Below, one piece after another: positions 9,287-16,996 of a stretch of DNA of 22,166 bases. The translations under genes were made by a program, and so were the position numbers. This DNA is from DAOQTX01 sp035340715 (GTDB lineage: Bacteria > Bacteroidota > Bacteroidia > AKYH767-A > OLB10), in the NCBI GenBank assembly GCA_035340715.1, contig DAOQTX010000045.1, positions 1 to 22,166 on the forward strand. Reading direction: 5' to 3'. Under the pieces are notes generated by a model that saw only the letters and a list, made by a program, of their open reading frames with translations, ran no database searches and had not been told where the DNA came from. Numbering within the stretch: position 1 is the stretch's first letter; every line of letters begins with the position of its first letter.

Positions 9287-10192
9287 TTAAAAATAACCTT
9301 GACGTTTACGATCTTCCATTGCAGCTTCCGATCTTTTATCATCAGCACGTGTACCTCTTTCAGTAGTTCGAGCAGTAGCTACTTCATTGATAATATCTTC
9401 CAAAGAATTTGCTGTGGATAATACGGCACCGGTACAAGTTACATCACCAATGGTTCGGAAACGAACTACCAGCTTTTCAATTTTCTCTTCCGGTTTTAAA
9501 TTCATAAAATCGGTATACGCCAATATTACACCATCACGTACAAAGCAATCGCGCTCGTGTGAATAATAGATGGTCGGTAAGTCTAATTCTTCAATCGATA
9601 TATATTGCCAAACATCCATCTCGGTCCAGTTGCTCAAAGGGAATACTCTAAAATGTTCTCCTTGATTTTTTTTGCCATTGAGAATTTGCCAAAGTTCTGG
9701 CCGCTGATTTTTCGGATCCCATTGTCCAAATTCATCGCGATGCGAAAAGAATCGCTCTTTTGCTCGAGCTTTTTCTTCGTCTCTTCGCGCACCACCTAAG
9801 CAGGCATCAAATTTAAATTCTTCAATCGCATCAAGCAGTGTAATGGTTTGCAAACCATTACGACTGGCATTAAACCCTTTTTCTTCTTTAGCGCGTCCTT
9901 TATCAATACTGTCTTGAACAAATCGAACAACTAAGTTTGCTCCTAATTCTTCAACCATTTTGTCTCTGAAGAAAAGCGTTTCTTGAAAATTGTGTCCGGT
10001 ATCAATATGCATTAATGGAAATGGAATCTTTGCTGGAAAAAATGCTTTCCGAGCTAAGTGGGTCATCACAATGGAATCTTTCCCTCCTGAAAATAATAAA
10101 ACCGGGCGCTCAAATTGAGCAGCCGTTTCACGAATAATGTAAATCGCTTCTGATTCTAATTCTTGTAAATGTGTAAGTCTATATGAATTCAT
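9287..10192 (-). CDS. cysD: Sulfate adenylyltransferase subunit 2 (CysD)
   Basis: This 301-residue catalytic subunit of ATP sulfurylase adenylates sulfate to APS. It has the PP-loop ATP-pyrophosphatase signature SGGKDS (residues 35-40), HIDTGHNF near 62-69, and LGGARRDEEKARAKERFFS near 132-150. The C-terminus keeps the family's conserved TERGTR and RKRQGYF ends. Length matches E. coli CysD. The similar PAPS reductase (CysH) is excluded because the LGGARRDEE and C-terminal segments are specific to CysD and there is no CysH-type catalytic C-terminal cysteine motif. It starts inside the end of cysC (4-base overlap) and is followed by cysN after 11 bases. Confidence 0.97.
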   Translation of the reverse strand: MNSYRLTHLQELESEAIYIIRETAAQFERPVLLFSGGKDSIVMTHLARKAFFPAKIPFPLMHIDTGHNFQETLFFRDKMVEELGANLVVRFVQDSIDKGRAKEEKGFNASRNGLQTITLLDAIEEFKFDACLGGARRDEEKARAKERFFSHRDEFGQWDPKNQRPELWQILNGKKNQGEHFRVFPLSNWTEMDVWQYISIEELDLPTIYYSHERDCFVRDGVILAYTDFMNLKPEEKIEKLVVRFRTIGDVTCTGAVLSTANSLEDIINEVATARTTERGTRADDKRSEAAMEDRKRQGYF

Positions 10193-10788
10193 TTCGAATA
10201 ATTGATTCTGGGTAAAATATATTCTACGATCCTGTCAAGTGATTGTTTCACTGTAAGTTGATTCGTTTTTACTTCTATTTCGGGGCTTTGAGGTTCTTCA
10301 AAGGGTGAACTTATGCCTGTAAAATTAGGAATTTGTCCGGCACGTGCACGTTTATAAAGACCTTTTACATCTCTTTTTTCACATTCTTCTAGTGGACAAT
10401 TCACAAATATTTCCACAAAACTCCCTTCGGGTACAATGGCACGGACTTGATCGCGATCTTCTCGCAAAGGGCTAATAAATGCTGTGATTACAATAATTCC
10501 TGCATCGACAAATAGTTTACTCACCTCTCCGATTCTGCGAATATTCTCTTGCCTTCCTTCCATACTAAAGTCAAGATTTTTGTTTAAGCCATGCCGAATA
10601 TTATCGCCATCTAACAAATATGTTTTGAAGCCGTTTTCAAACAGGTATTGTTCAAGAGCATCGGCCAAAGTCGATTTTCCGGAACCCGATAGACCAGTGA
10701 ACCAAATAACTAAAGGTTTCTGCTGCAACAACTGTTGCCGATGTTCGCTGCTTACTTTATAATTTTGATATACAATGTCTTTGTTCAT
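10189..10788 (-). CDS. cysC: Adenylyl-sulfate (APS) kinase CysC
   Basis: This 199-residue cytoplasmic kinase phosphorylates APS at the 3' position to give PAPS, the sulfuryl donor for the sulfotransferases of this cluster. The P-loop GLSGSGKST is at residues 32-40, DGDNIRHGL at 60-68, and the family motif FISPLREDRD at 104-113, including the conserved serine of ISP. The APS-binding lid KGLYKRARAGQIPNFTGI spans residues 142-159. It is a stand-alone kinase rather than a CysN-CysC fusion. It overlaps the upstream permease and the downstream cysD by 4 bases each. Because no PAPS reductase accompanies it, its product is probably used for sulfation. Confidence 0.97.
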   Translation of the reverse strand: MNKDIVYQNYKVSSEHRQQLLQQKPLVIWFTGLSGSGKSTLADALEQYLFENGFKTYLLDGDNIRHGLNKNLDFSMEGRQENIRRIGEVSKLFVDAGIIVITAFISPLREDRDQVRAIVPEGSFVEIFVNCPLEECEKRDVKGLYKRARAGQIPNFTGISSPFEEPQSPEIEVKTNQLTVKQSLDRIVEYILPRINYSK

Positions 10789-12563
10789 ATCATATCATAT
10801 AAATAGGCAACTCCTAAAACACTTACGATCATGTACATTAAAGTTAATGGGAAACCAAATTTGATGTAATCCACAAACTTATACCCTCCCGGACCATACA
10901 CCATCAAGTTTGTTTGATAACCAAAAGGAGTCATAAAATCAGCCGATGCTGCCAAAGCGGTAACCAACATAAATGGAATAGGTGTATCCAGCCCCATTTG
11001 CATCATTAAAGAAATAGCAATCGGGAAAGTAATAGCAACCGCGGCTGCATTAGTAACAAACATGGTTAGTAGATTAGTGATAAGATATACCACAAATAGC
11101 GCCAATAAGGGTGATCCAAAATCCGACATTGCATAAACAATCCCATCGGCAAAATATTTATCCGCACCCGAAACCGATATGGCTTTTCCTACACCAATGG
11201 CCAATGCCAAAATTACCATTAGATCAAAATCGAGTGTTCGTTTTATCTCTTCAATTTTTGTTACACGGGCAATTAATAATATACAGATTAACAAGAACAA
11301 TGAATGAAACAAACTCATTATACCGGTTGCTGCAAATACAAATGCAACGATTATACCGGCAATTATAGAAAAAACGGTGGCACGTTCTGGTGGAGCTAGT
11401 TCTCTGAGTTTTGAAATGATGATCAAATCTTTTGTTTCTTCTAATCGGCTGTAGAACTCTTTCCCGGTAGTAACCAACAACAAGTCACCTGAATGCAACT
11501 CTTGCTCTCCAACTTTCCCGCTGAGTTTTTCTCCGTTTCGATTTACCGCTAAAATAGCTGCGTCAAAACGATCTCGGAAATTGCTGTCTTTTACCAAGCG
11601 ACCTGATAAATAGGAATTGGTTGAAATAACTACTTCTACCACGTCCACCTTTTCAGAGATAATTTGATCGGCTTGACCAACTACGCTTAATCCGGTATTG
11701 TTCTTCACCAAATCTATAATGGTATCTGTTTCTCCAACAAAGATCAGAGTGTCATTCTCCTCTATTACTTCATAAGGCGTAACAGGAGTAATGACCCGAT
11801 TGTCTCGAATGATTTCCATCAGGAATAAACCTCTTAAGCTTCTAAGACTTGCTTCATCAACAGTTTTTCCTATAAGCTCAGAACTATTGTTGACATAGGT
11901 TTCAACTAGATAGTCTCCCCGCTTTTCTTCAAACTTTTCTAAGGCATCTTTTCGAGAGGGTAAAAATTTATTGCTGAGAAATATCAAGTATATACAACCG
12001 ATAATACACAATGGTACTCCAATGGGTGTGAACGTAAACATTCCCATTTGTACGCCCAATCCTGCATCACTAGCCAAACCATTCACTACCAGGTTGGTTG
12101 ATGTGCCAATCAATGTAATGACTCCTCCCATGATGGCCGCAAATGAAAGAGGCATCATCACTTTTGATGGAGATATGCCTTTGTTTTTTGCCCATGAATA
12201 AACATGAGGAGATAAAATAGCCACTAAAGGTGTGTTGTTTACAAAGCCTGAAATGGATGCCACCGAAATGGTTAAACGCGACATAAATTGCCGATAATTG
12301 AGTTTAGTAGAAAAAATATTGTTTAACGATACATCCAATAATCCTGTCTTCTTCAAAATATCACTCAATACCAATAGAAGAAAAACTACCGCAATGTTTT
12401 CATTTGAAAACCCCGAGAGCGCTTCAACAGGTTGAATGACTCCGCTAACCAACAATATGGCAATGCAGGCAATAAACACCAGTACCGGCTTCAGGTATTC
12501 CTTGTACAAGGCTACTACCATAAAGATGAGTACACATGTGATGATTATAATATCCCTGGTCAT
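10785..12563 (-). CDS. SLC13-family permease with two RCK_C domains (probable sulfate importer)
   Basis: This 592-residue inner-membrane protein has hydrophobic helices at residues 1-200 and 395-592, flanking a soluble insert. Two family signatures are clear: SGFVNNTPLVAIL (residues 105-117) with GGVITLIGTSTNLVVNG (146-162), and the matching repeat near the C-terminus, FVTNAAAVAITFP and DFMTPFGYQTNLMVYG. The insert contains two RCK_C (TrkA-C) domains, about residues 219-290 and 306-375, the arrangement of SAC1/SLT-like sulfate permeases. It shares a 4-base overlap with cysC and heads the PAPS genes, which makes sulfate the most likely substrate. Other anions such as dicarboxylates are possible for the wider family. 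It starts 49 bases downstream of the ALDH16-like gene, and no clear promoter was seen in that gap. Confidence 0.88.
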   Translation of the reverse strand: MTRDIIIITCVLIFMVVALYKEYLKPVLVFIACIAILLVSGVIQPVEALSGFSNENIAVVFLLLVLSDILKKTGLLDVSLNNIFSTKLNYRQFMSRLTISVASISGFVNNTPLVAILSPHVYSWAKNKGISPSKVMMPLSFAAIMGGVITLIGTSTNLVVNGLASDAGLGVQMGMFTFTPIGVPLCIIGCIYLIFLSNKFLPSRKDALEKFEEKRGDYLVETYVNNSSELIGKTVDEASLRSLRGLFLMEIIRDNRVITPVTPYEVIEENDTLIFVGETDTIIDLVKNNTGLSVVGQADQIISEKVDVVEVVISTNSYLSGRLVKDSNFRDRFDAAILAVNRNGEKLSGKVGEQELHSGDLLLVTTGKEFYSRLEETKDLIIISKLRELAPPERATVFSIIAGIIVAFVFAATGIMSLFHSLFLLICILLIARVTKIEEIKRTLDFDLMVILALAIGVGKAISVSGADKYFADGIVYAMSDFGSPLLALFVVYLITNLLTMFVTNAAAVAITFPIAISLMMQMGLDTPIPFMLVTALAASADFMTPFGYQTNLMVYGPGGYKFVDYIKFGFPLTLMYMIVSVLGVAYLYDMI

Positions 12564-12612
12564 AATTACTTGTTATTACTTTCTTGAAAAGTATAACCCG
12601 GTTTTAAACTTT

Positions 12613-13545
12613 TTAAATAGAAATCGGATGCCAGGTTGTTTTCACTTCCTGAACATTGAGTATGCAATATGGGTTTAAAAGTGATTTTCTATTAAACTGA
12701 TTTGGTAAAAATCTTACATATCTCTTCAAATTGGAAGAGATGCTTTTTTCCATTTTGGTAGAAAGTTCATCCGCTCCTCCGGCATAGATCAGGGCATTTA
12801 CATCCATATGCAGAGCGGCCTGTTGTGCCAATTCATTTTTATATGCGGTGAGTAGATTACAAACTCCGGCCGGAACATCTGATACTTCTATTGCTTCGGC
12901 TAATTCAACGGCAGCCATAGGATTCAATTCGCTTGCCATAACAATGCAAGTATTACCCCCACAAATGCTAGCCGCAATCATTGCGGCTAAGGTGCTCAAT
13001 CCTTTACCACTTTCATCTTGTATGGCCACTACTCCGCATGATTCATGAAAAGAAAAGTTAAAATATTTTCCTTCCACCGGATTTACACTGCTAAATACCT
13101 GAACATATTTATCGGCCCAGCCGGCATAATAAACAAAGGTGTCTATGGTATTTTCAATATCGACAAGAGCATCTTTTTCTGTTAAGCCTTGTCGTTTCAA
13201 TGTATGTACCAATTGTGCTTTACGTCCTTCAAGTGTTTCGGCAATTCGGTATAAAATCTGACTTCGGTTGAATGCGGATTTTGATCTCCAACTTTGCCAT
13301 GCGTTTCGGGCGGCAATAACAGCATCACGAAAATCTTTTCGAGATGCTCGACTTATGTTGATCACTTCATTACTCCCATCCGAAAATCCAAAAATGCGTC
13401 CAGATTCACTTCGAATAAACTGTCCGTTAACAAACATTTTATACGTTTTTCTTACCGCTATTCTATCTGTTCTACTCACTCCGTTTGAACTTTCAGAATG
13501 AACGACTTTCTTTTTTGCTATATTTTTCTCTTTAGTCGTATTCAT
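12613..13545 (-). CDS. ALDH16 C-terminal-half-like pseudo-aldehyde dehydrogenase
   Basis: This 310-residue protein looks like the NAD-binding part of an aldehyde dehydrogenase but cannot be active. There is no catalytic-cysteine domain. The PWNF position reads QDESG (177-181), the cofactor lysine motif LKPAE is replaced by MASEL (203-207), and FTGSTxVG is replaced by IYAGGADE (253-260). It matches the second, non-catalytic domain of ALDH16 as I recall that family: MFVNGQF near residue 37, the Trp/Arg-rich AWQSWRSKSAFNRSQILYRIA (82-102), LEGRKAQLVHTLKRQG (105-120), LHMDVNALIYAG, and the end VKTTWHPI, which resembles the RTKALWLP end of ALDH16A1. The first 33 residues are basic and linker-like. 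It starts 2 bases after the stop of a complete ALDH gene in a different frame. Together they probably form a split ALDH16. It is not a random remnant, because conservation runs to the C-terminus. Confidence 0.82.
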   Translation of the reverse strand: MNTTKEKNIAKKKVVHSESSNGVSRTDRIAVRKTYKMFVNGQFIRSESGRIFGFSDGSNEVINISRASRKDFRDAVIAARNAWQSWRSKSAFNRSQILYRIAETLEGRKAQLVHTLKRQGLTEKDALVDIENTIDTFVYYAGWADKYVQVFSSVNPVEGKYFNFSFHESCGVVAIQDESGKGLSTLAAMIAASICGGNTCIVMASELNPMAAVELAEAIEVSDVPAGVCNLLTAYKNELAQQAALHMDVNALIYAGGADELSTKMEKSISSNLKRYVRFLPNQFNRKSLLNPYCILNVQEVKTTWHPISI

Positions 13546-13547
13546 TG

Positions 13548-15032
13548 TTACACTTGTTTTAAGTAAGCCGATAATCCATGCATACCCCCTTCGCGACCAA
13601 TGCCGCTTTCTTTGTAACCACCAAATGGTGATGAAGGATCAAACTTGTTGAAGGTATTGGCCCACAACACTCCGGCACGAATAGACGATGTTACTTTAAA
13701 TATTTTCGAACCCTTGTCGGTCCAAACTCCACCCGACAATCCATAGGGTGTATTGTTGGCTTTTTCAATGGCTTCTTCAGCGGTTCGAAATGATTGAATG
13801 GCTAAAACCGGCCCAAAAATTTCTTCTTGTACTATGGTGTCGCTTTGTCCAACATTGGTAAACAAAGTTGGTTTAAACCAAAAACCTTTACTTGGAATTT
13901 TGCAAGACGACTGATGACATTCTCCTCCTTCATCGATCCCTTTTTTTACCAATCGCTGAATTTTATTGAGTTGATCTTTCGAATTGATAGCACCTATATC
14001 GGTGTTTTTATCCAAAGGATCTCCCACCACCAAGGTTTCAATCCGATCTTTTAATTTGCGCATCACCGTATTCATGATCGACTCTTGAACAAACAAACGC
14101 GATCCGGCACAACAAACATGCCCTTGATTAAAAAATATTCCATTCACAATTCCTTCAACAGCCTGATCAATTGAAGCATCTTCGAAAATGATGTTCGCTG
14201 CTTTACCTCCCAATTCAAGGGTGTATTTTTTTTGTGTTCCTGCCAATGCATTTTGAATCATCTTTCCAACATCGGTTGATCCGGTAAAGGCGACCTTACT
14301 GACCTTATGGTGATTGACCAATGCTGCACCTGTTTTGCCAGCTCCTGTAATAATGTTCACAGTGCCCGGAGGCAAGTCGGCTTCTTGTATGATTTCAGCT
14401 AATTTCAACGCAGTAAGTGGAGTGGTTTCTGCTGGCTTTAATACCACGGTATTTCCACAGGCCAAAGCCGGTGCTATTTTCCATGCCGCCATCAACAATG
14501 GAAAATTCCAGGGAATAATTTGTCCGGCAACACCATATGGTTTTACTTCAGCACCCGGAAATGCATAGTTTAATTTATCGGCCCAACCCGCATAGTAGAA
14601 AAAATGTGCGGCACTTAAAGGTACATCTACATCGCGTGACTCTCGTATAGGTTTTCCACCATTCATACTTTCGGTTACTGCCAACTCTCGTGCACGTTCT
14701 TGAATAATGCGCGCAATGCGATACAAGTACTTCCCACGCTCGGCACCCGACAATTTTGACCAATATTTTTGATACGATTTTTCTGCACTTTCCACCGCTT
14801 TATTTACATCGGGCTCGCTTGCTTCAGCTACTTCGCTTATGACTTTTTCGCTTGCCGGATTAATGGTCTTAAAATATTTTCCAGCACTTGGTTTAACAAA
14901 AGTGCCGTTGATAAACAGATCGTATTTTTCTTTTATGGTAAAATGATCGGCTGATTCGGGAGCAGGCGCATAAGTCCAACCTCCTGAAAAATCAAGTACT
15001 CGTTTGTTTTTTGCTATCGTTTTTGACGCCAT
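13548..15032 (-). CDS. NAD(P)-dependent aldehyde dehydrogenase (catalytic half of a split ALDH16)
   Basis: This 494-residue enzyme oxidises an aldehyde to a carboxylic acid. All key parts are present: PWNF at 174-177, LKPAE with Lys199, FTGSTDVG at 249-256, LELGG with general base Glu273, NQGHVCCAGSR with catalytic Cys307, EEIFGPV with Glu404, and SPFGGYKESGIGREGG near 468-483. A roughly 30-residue extension precedes the usual YDLFINGTFV start; the segment VLDFSGGWTYAPAPES is typical of the ALDH16-like group. The stop is followed by TTG of the intergenic pair and then the ATG of the dead partner, with only 2 bases between. A 57-base gap separates it from the RidA-like gene. That gap contains the box TATTTTTG on the minus strand (15055-15062) but no clear -33 partner. 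The aldehyde substrate is unknown. Confidence 0.93.
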   Translation of the reverse strand: MASKTIAKNKRVLDFSGGWTYAPAPESADHFTIKEKYDLFINGTFVKPSAGKYFKTINPASEKVISEVAEASEPDVNKAVESAEKSYQKYWSKLSGAERGKYLYRIARIIQERARELAVTESMNGGKPIRESRDVDVPLSAAHFFYYAGWADKLNYAFPGAEVKPYGVAGQIIPWNFPLLMAAWKIAPALACGNTVVLKPAETTPLTALKLAEIIQEADLPPGTVNIITGAGKTGAALVNHHKVSKVAFTGSTDVGKMIQNALAGTQKKYTLELGGKAANIIFEDASIDQAVEGIVNGIFFNQGHVCCAGSRLFVQESIMNTVMRKLKDRIETLVVGDPLDKNTDIGAINSKDQLNKIQRLVKKGIDEGGECHQSSCKIPSKGFWFKPTLFTNVGQSDTIVQEEIFGPVLAIQSFRTAEEAIEKANNTPYGLSGGVWTDKGSKIFKVTSSIRAGVLWANTFNKFDPSSPFGGYKESGIGREGGMHGLSAYLKQV

Positions 15033-15089
15033 GATTTCTTTAAAGATACTTCTTCAAAAATACTAAAATTATTACGGCCTTCTATTTCT

Positions 15090-15488
15090 TTATCGATTCT
15101 CTGAGCTGCTCAGCACTGCGCTCACTTCAATTTCTATCAACATATCGGGATGCATTAAAGCACTCACTTCAACCATAGTCGCCACTGGATCGATGTTCTT
15201 AAAAAATTCTCCATGTGCTCTTCCGGCTTCTTCTGCTAAGGCTATGCGAGTGACATACATTCGTGTACGCAACACATCTTTACGCGATGCGCCCAACTGC
15301 GTCAATGCCTTTTCAATTTTTTCGAAAACAAACATAGTCTGTTGATATAAATCTCCGGCAAAAAGTACTTGATCTCCCTCTACTGCTGTAGTGCCGCTTA
15401 CTTCAATTATTTGACCTACTTTAACTGCACGGGCATAAGAGAACTGTTGTTCCCAAATAGTATTCGAATAAATATTGGTTCTTTTCAT
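15090..15488 (-). CDS. RidA/YjgF-family protein lacking the catalytic arginine
   Basis: This 132-residue protein has the full RidA fold pattern: a strand with GQIIEVSGTTAV (25-36), the helix QQTMFVFEKIEKALTQLGAS, DVLRTRMYVTRI, and the C-terminal MLIEIEVSAVL. RidA deaminases hydrolyse reactive enamines and imines using an arginine in the PARSCVEV segment (Arg105 in E. coli). Here the aligned segment reads DPVATMVEV, so that arginine is an alanine or threonine. Classic imine hydrolase activity is therefore unlikely, and it belongs to one of the less characterised Rid subgroups. It would be cytoplasmic and probably trimeric, as known for the family. It overlaps the upstream GH3 gene by 4 bases and precedes the aldehyde dehydrogenase pair. 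Confidence 0.9.
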   Translation of the reverse strand: MKRTNIYSNTIWEQQFSYARAVKVGQIIEVSGTTAVEGDQVLFAGDLYQQTMFVFEKIEKALTQLGASRKDVLRTRMYVTRIALAEEAGRAHGEFFKNIDPVATMVEVSALMHPDMLIEIEVSAVLSSSENR

Positions 15489-16978
15489 TGCGCGTATTTT
15501 AATAACTGATCGGCCATCTCGCGGTTGTTGCTTAATCGGGGTACTTTATTCTGCCCGCCTAATTTTCCATTGGCTTTCATAAAATCAACAAAAGCATTTT
15601 TACGCAAAGGAATAATTTTGAGCGGTTGCAGTATTTTCCCTTCAATCAAATCGCGGTAATAAATATTTTGCGTTTGAAGACTCTCATCAATCGATTGAGA
15701 GAGTGCCAATACGTTGGAAGGCGATTCGTCAAATTCAATAAACCACTCGTGATATGGAAGCCCGTCCGATGGATTCACTTGCGGAGCTACGGTAAATTCA
15801 GAAATAGAAACCCGATGCTTAGCTCCGGCATGTTGCATGGCTTTATCTACTTCTTCAGCAATAACATGTTCGCCAAAGGCAGAGATAAAATGTTTAACAC
15901 GACCGGTAACAATTAATCGATATGGATCTTTGCTTACAAATTTAACGGTGTCTCCTATACTATAAGACCACAATCCGGCATTGGTGCTGAGTAAAAGCGC
16001 ATAATTAACACCCAATTCAATTTCGTGCAGTTGTAAGCGAATGGGATGAGCCGAATGATATTCGCTCAAAGGAACAAATTCATAAAAGATGCCATCGTTG
16101 CTGTTCAAAAGCAAACCTTCGTTCCTTACTAAATCCTGATACGCAATAAATCCTTCTGATGCCGGATACAACTCAATGCTGTTTATTTTTTTTCCAATGC
16201 TCTTTTCAATTTTCGAACGATAGGGTTCAAAGTTTACCCCGCCATAGACAAAGAGATCGAAGTTGGGGAAAATTTCTGCAATGCTTTTTTGACTTCTCGA
16301 CTGTAGTTTATCAAAATACATTTGAACCCAAGGCGGTATTCCACTGATCAATCGCATGTCTTTATTCATGGTTTCATCTACAATACGATCGAGCTTTTCT
16401 TCCCAATCGTTGATGCAATTGGTTGCGTAAGAAGGCAATTGATTCGATCGTAAATACGAAGGCACATGATGATTGACAATGCCTGAAAGTCGTCCGCAAG
16501 GAATTCCACTTTGAGTACTTAATTCAGGACTGCCTGATAAAAAAATCATGTAGCCTTTGAGGAGTGATGCATCGTTTCTATGAAACATATTAAACAATAA
16601 GGCATTGCGAGCCGCACGTATATGATTGGATATACTCTCTTTACTAATGGGAATGTATTTAATACCCGATGTGGTGCCGGAAGTTTTGGAAAGGTATAAG
16701 GGTTTGCCCGGCCAACTTACATTCTCTTCACCATTTTTGATCCGATCAAACCAATCTTTTTGCTGCTCATAGTCACCAAACGGAACTTGTTTGCAGTAAT
16801 CGGAATACGATCGAATGGTAGCGAATGAATGTGCTTGACCGAATGAAGTATTTTTAGCTGTTTGGATTAAGCGTTCAAACCATTGTTGTTGTATGGTACT
16901 TGCCTGTTTCGATTGCTGATAAATTTTACGGCAAGTATGCTTGGCAAATGGTAGGGCTAAAATGCTTTTTAAACTCAT
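15485..16978 (-). CDS. GH3-family acyl-adenylating enzyme (auxin-responsive GH3 type)
   Basis: This 497-residue protein belongs to the GH3 branch of the ANL adenylating superfamily. Plant members couple acyl acids such as indole-acetate or jasmonate to amino acids through an acyl-AMP. The ATP-binding motif SKTSGTTSG is at residues 97-105, the second motif YPASEG at 271-276, and the third SIGDTVKF at 340-347, followed by the hinge TGRVKHFISAFGEHV near 358-372. Length is close to bacterial homologues and shorter than the plant enzymes. These are widespread in Bacteroidota, but I know of no settled substrate. It is cytoplasmic, starts 18 bases after the M23 peptidase stop and overlaps the RidA-like gene by 4 bases. 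The acyl and amine substrates cannot be read from sequence. Confidence 0.92.
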   Translation of the reverse strand: MSLKSILALPFAKHTCRKIYQQSKQASTIQQQWFERLIQTAKNTSFGQAHSFATIRSYSDYCKQVPFGDYEQQKDWFDRIKNGEENVSWPGKPLYLSKTSGTTSGIKYIPISKESISNHIRAARNALLFNMFHRNDASLLKGYMIFLSGSPELSTQSGIPCGRLSGIVNHHVPSYLRSNQLPSYATNCINDWEEKLDRIVDETMNKDMRLISGIPPWVQMYFDKLQSRSQKSIAEIFPNFDLFVYGGVNFEPYRSKIEKSIGKKINSIELYPASEGFIAYQDLVRNEGLLLNSNDGIFYEFVPLSEYHSAHPIRLQLHEIELGVNYALLLSTNAGLWSYSIGDTVKFVSKDPYRLIVTGRVKHFISAFGEHVIAEEVDKAMQHAGAKHRVSISEFTVAPQVNPSDGLPYHEWFIEFDESPSNVLALSQSIDESLQTQNIYYRDLIEGKILQPLKIIPLRKNAFVDFMKANGKLGGQNKVPRLSNNREMADQLLKYAQ

Positions 16979-16996
16979 TGGTGGCTCAGCGAATTT

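Noticed and set aside
12564..12612. Hairpin around AACCGGGTT as a terminator before the permease gene
   Set aside because: The stem is only three base pairs with a three-base loop, and no T-run follows on the minus strand.
12613..13545. Interpretation of the dead ALDH as a decaying pseudogene
   Set aside because: The frame is intact for 310 codons, and the resemblance to the ALDH16 second domain continues to the last residues, which suggests selection.
15055..15062. Minus-strand TATTTTTG box as a promoter for the aldehyde dehydrogenase
   Set aside because: The -7 box is a perfect match, but there is no TTG at the required spacing, and such boxes are frequent by chance in AT-rich DNA.
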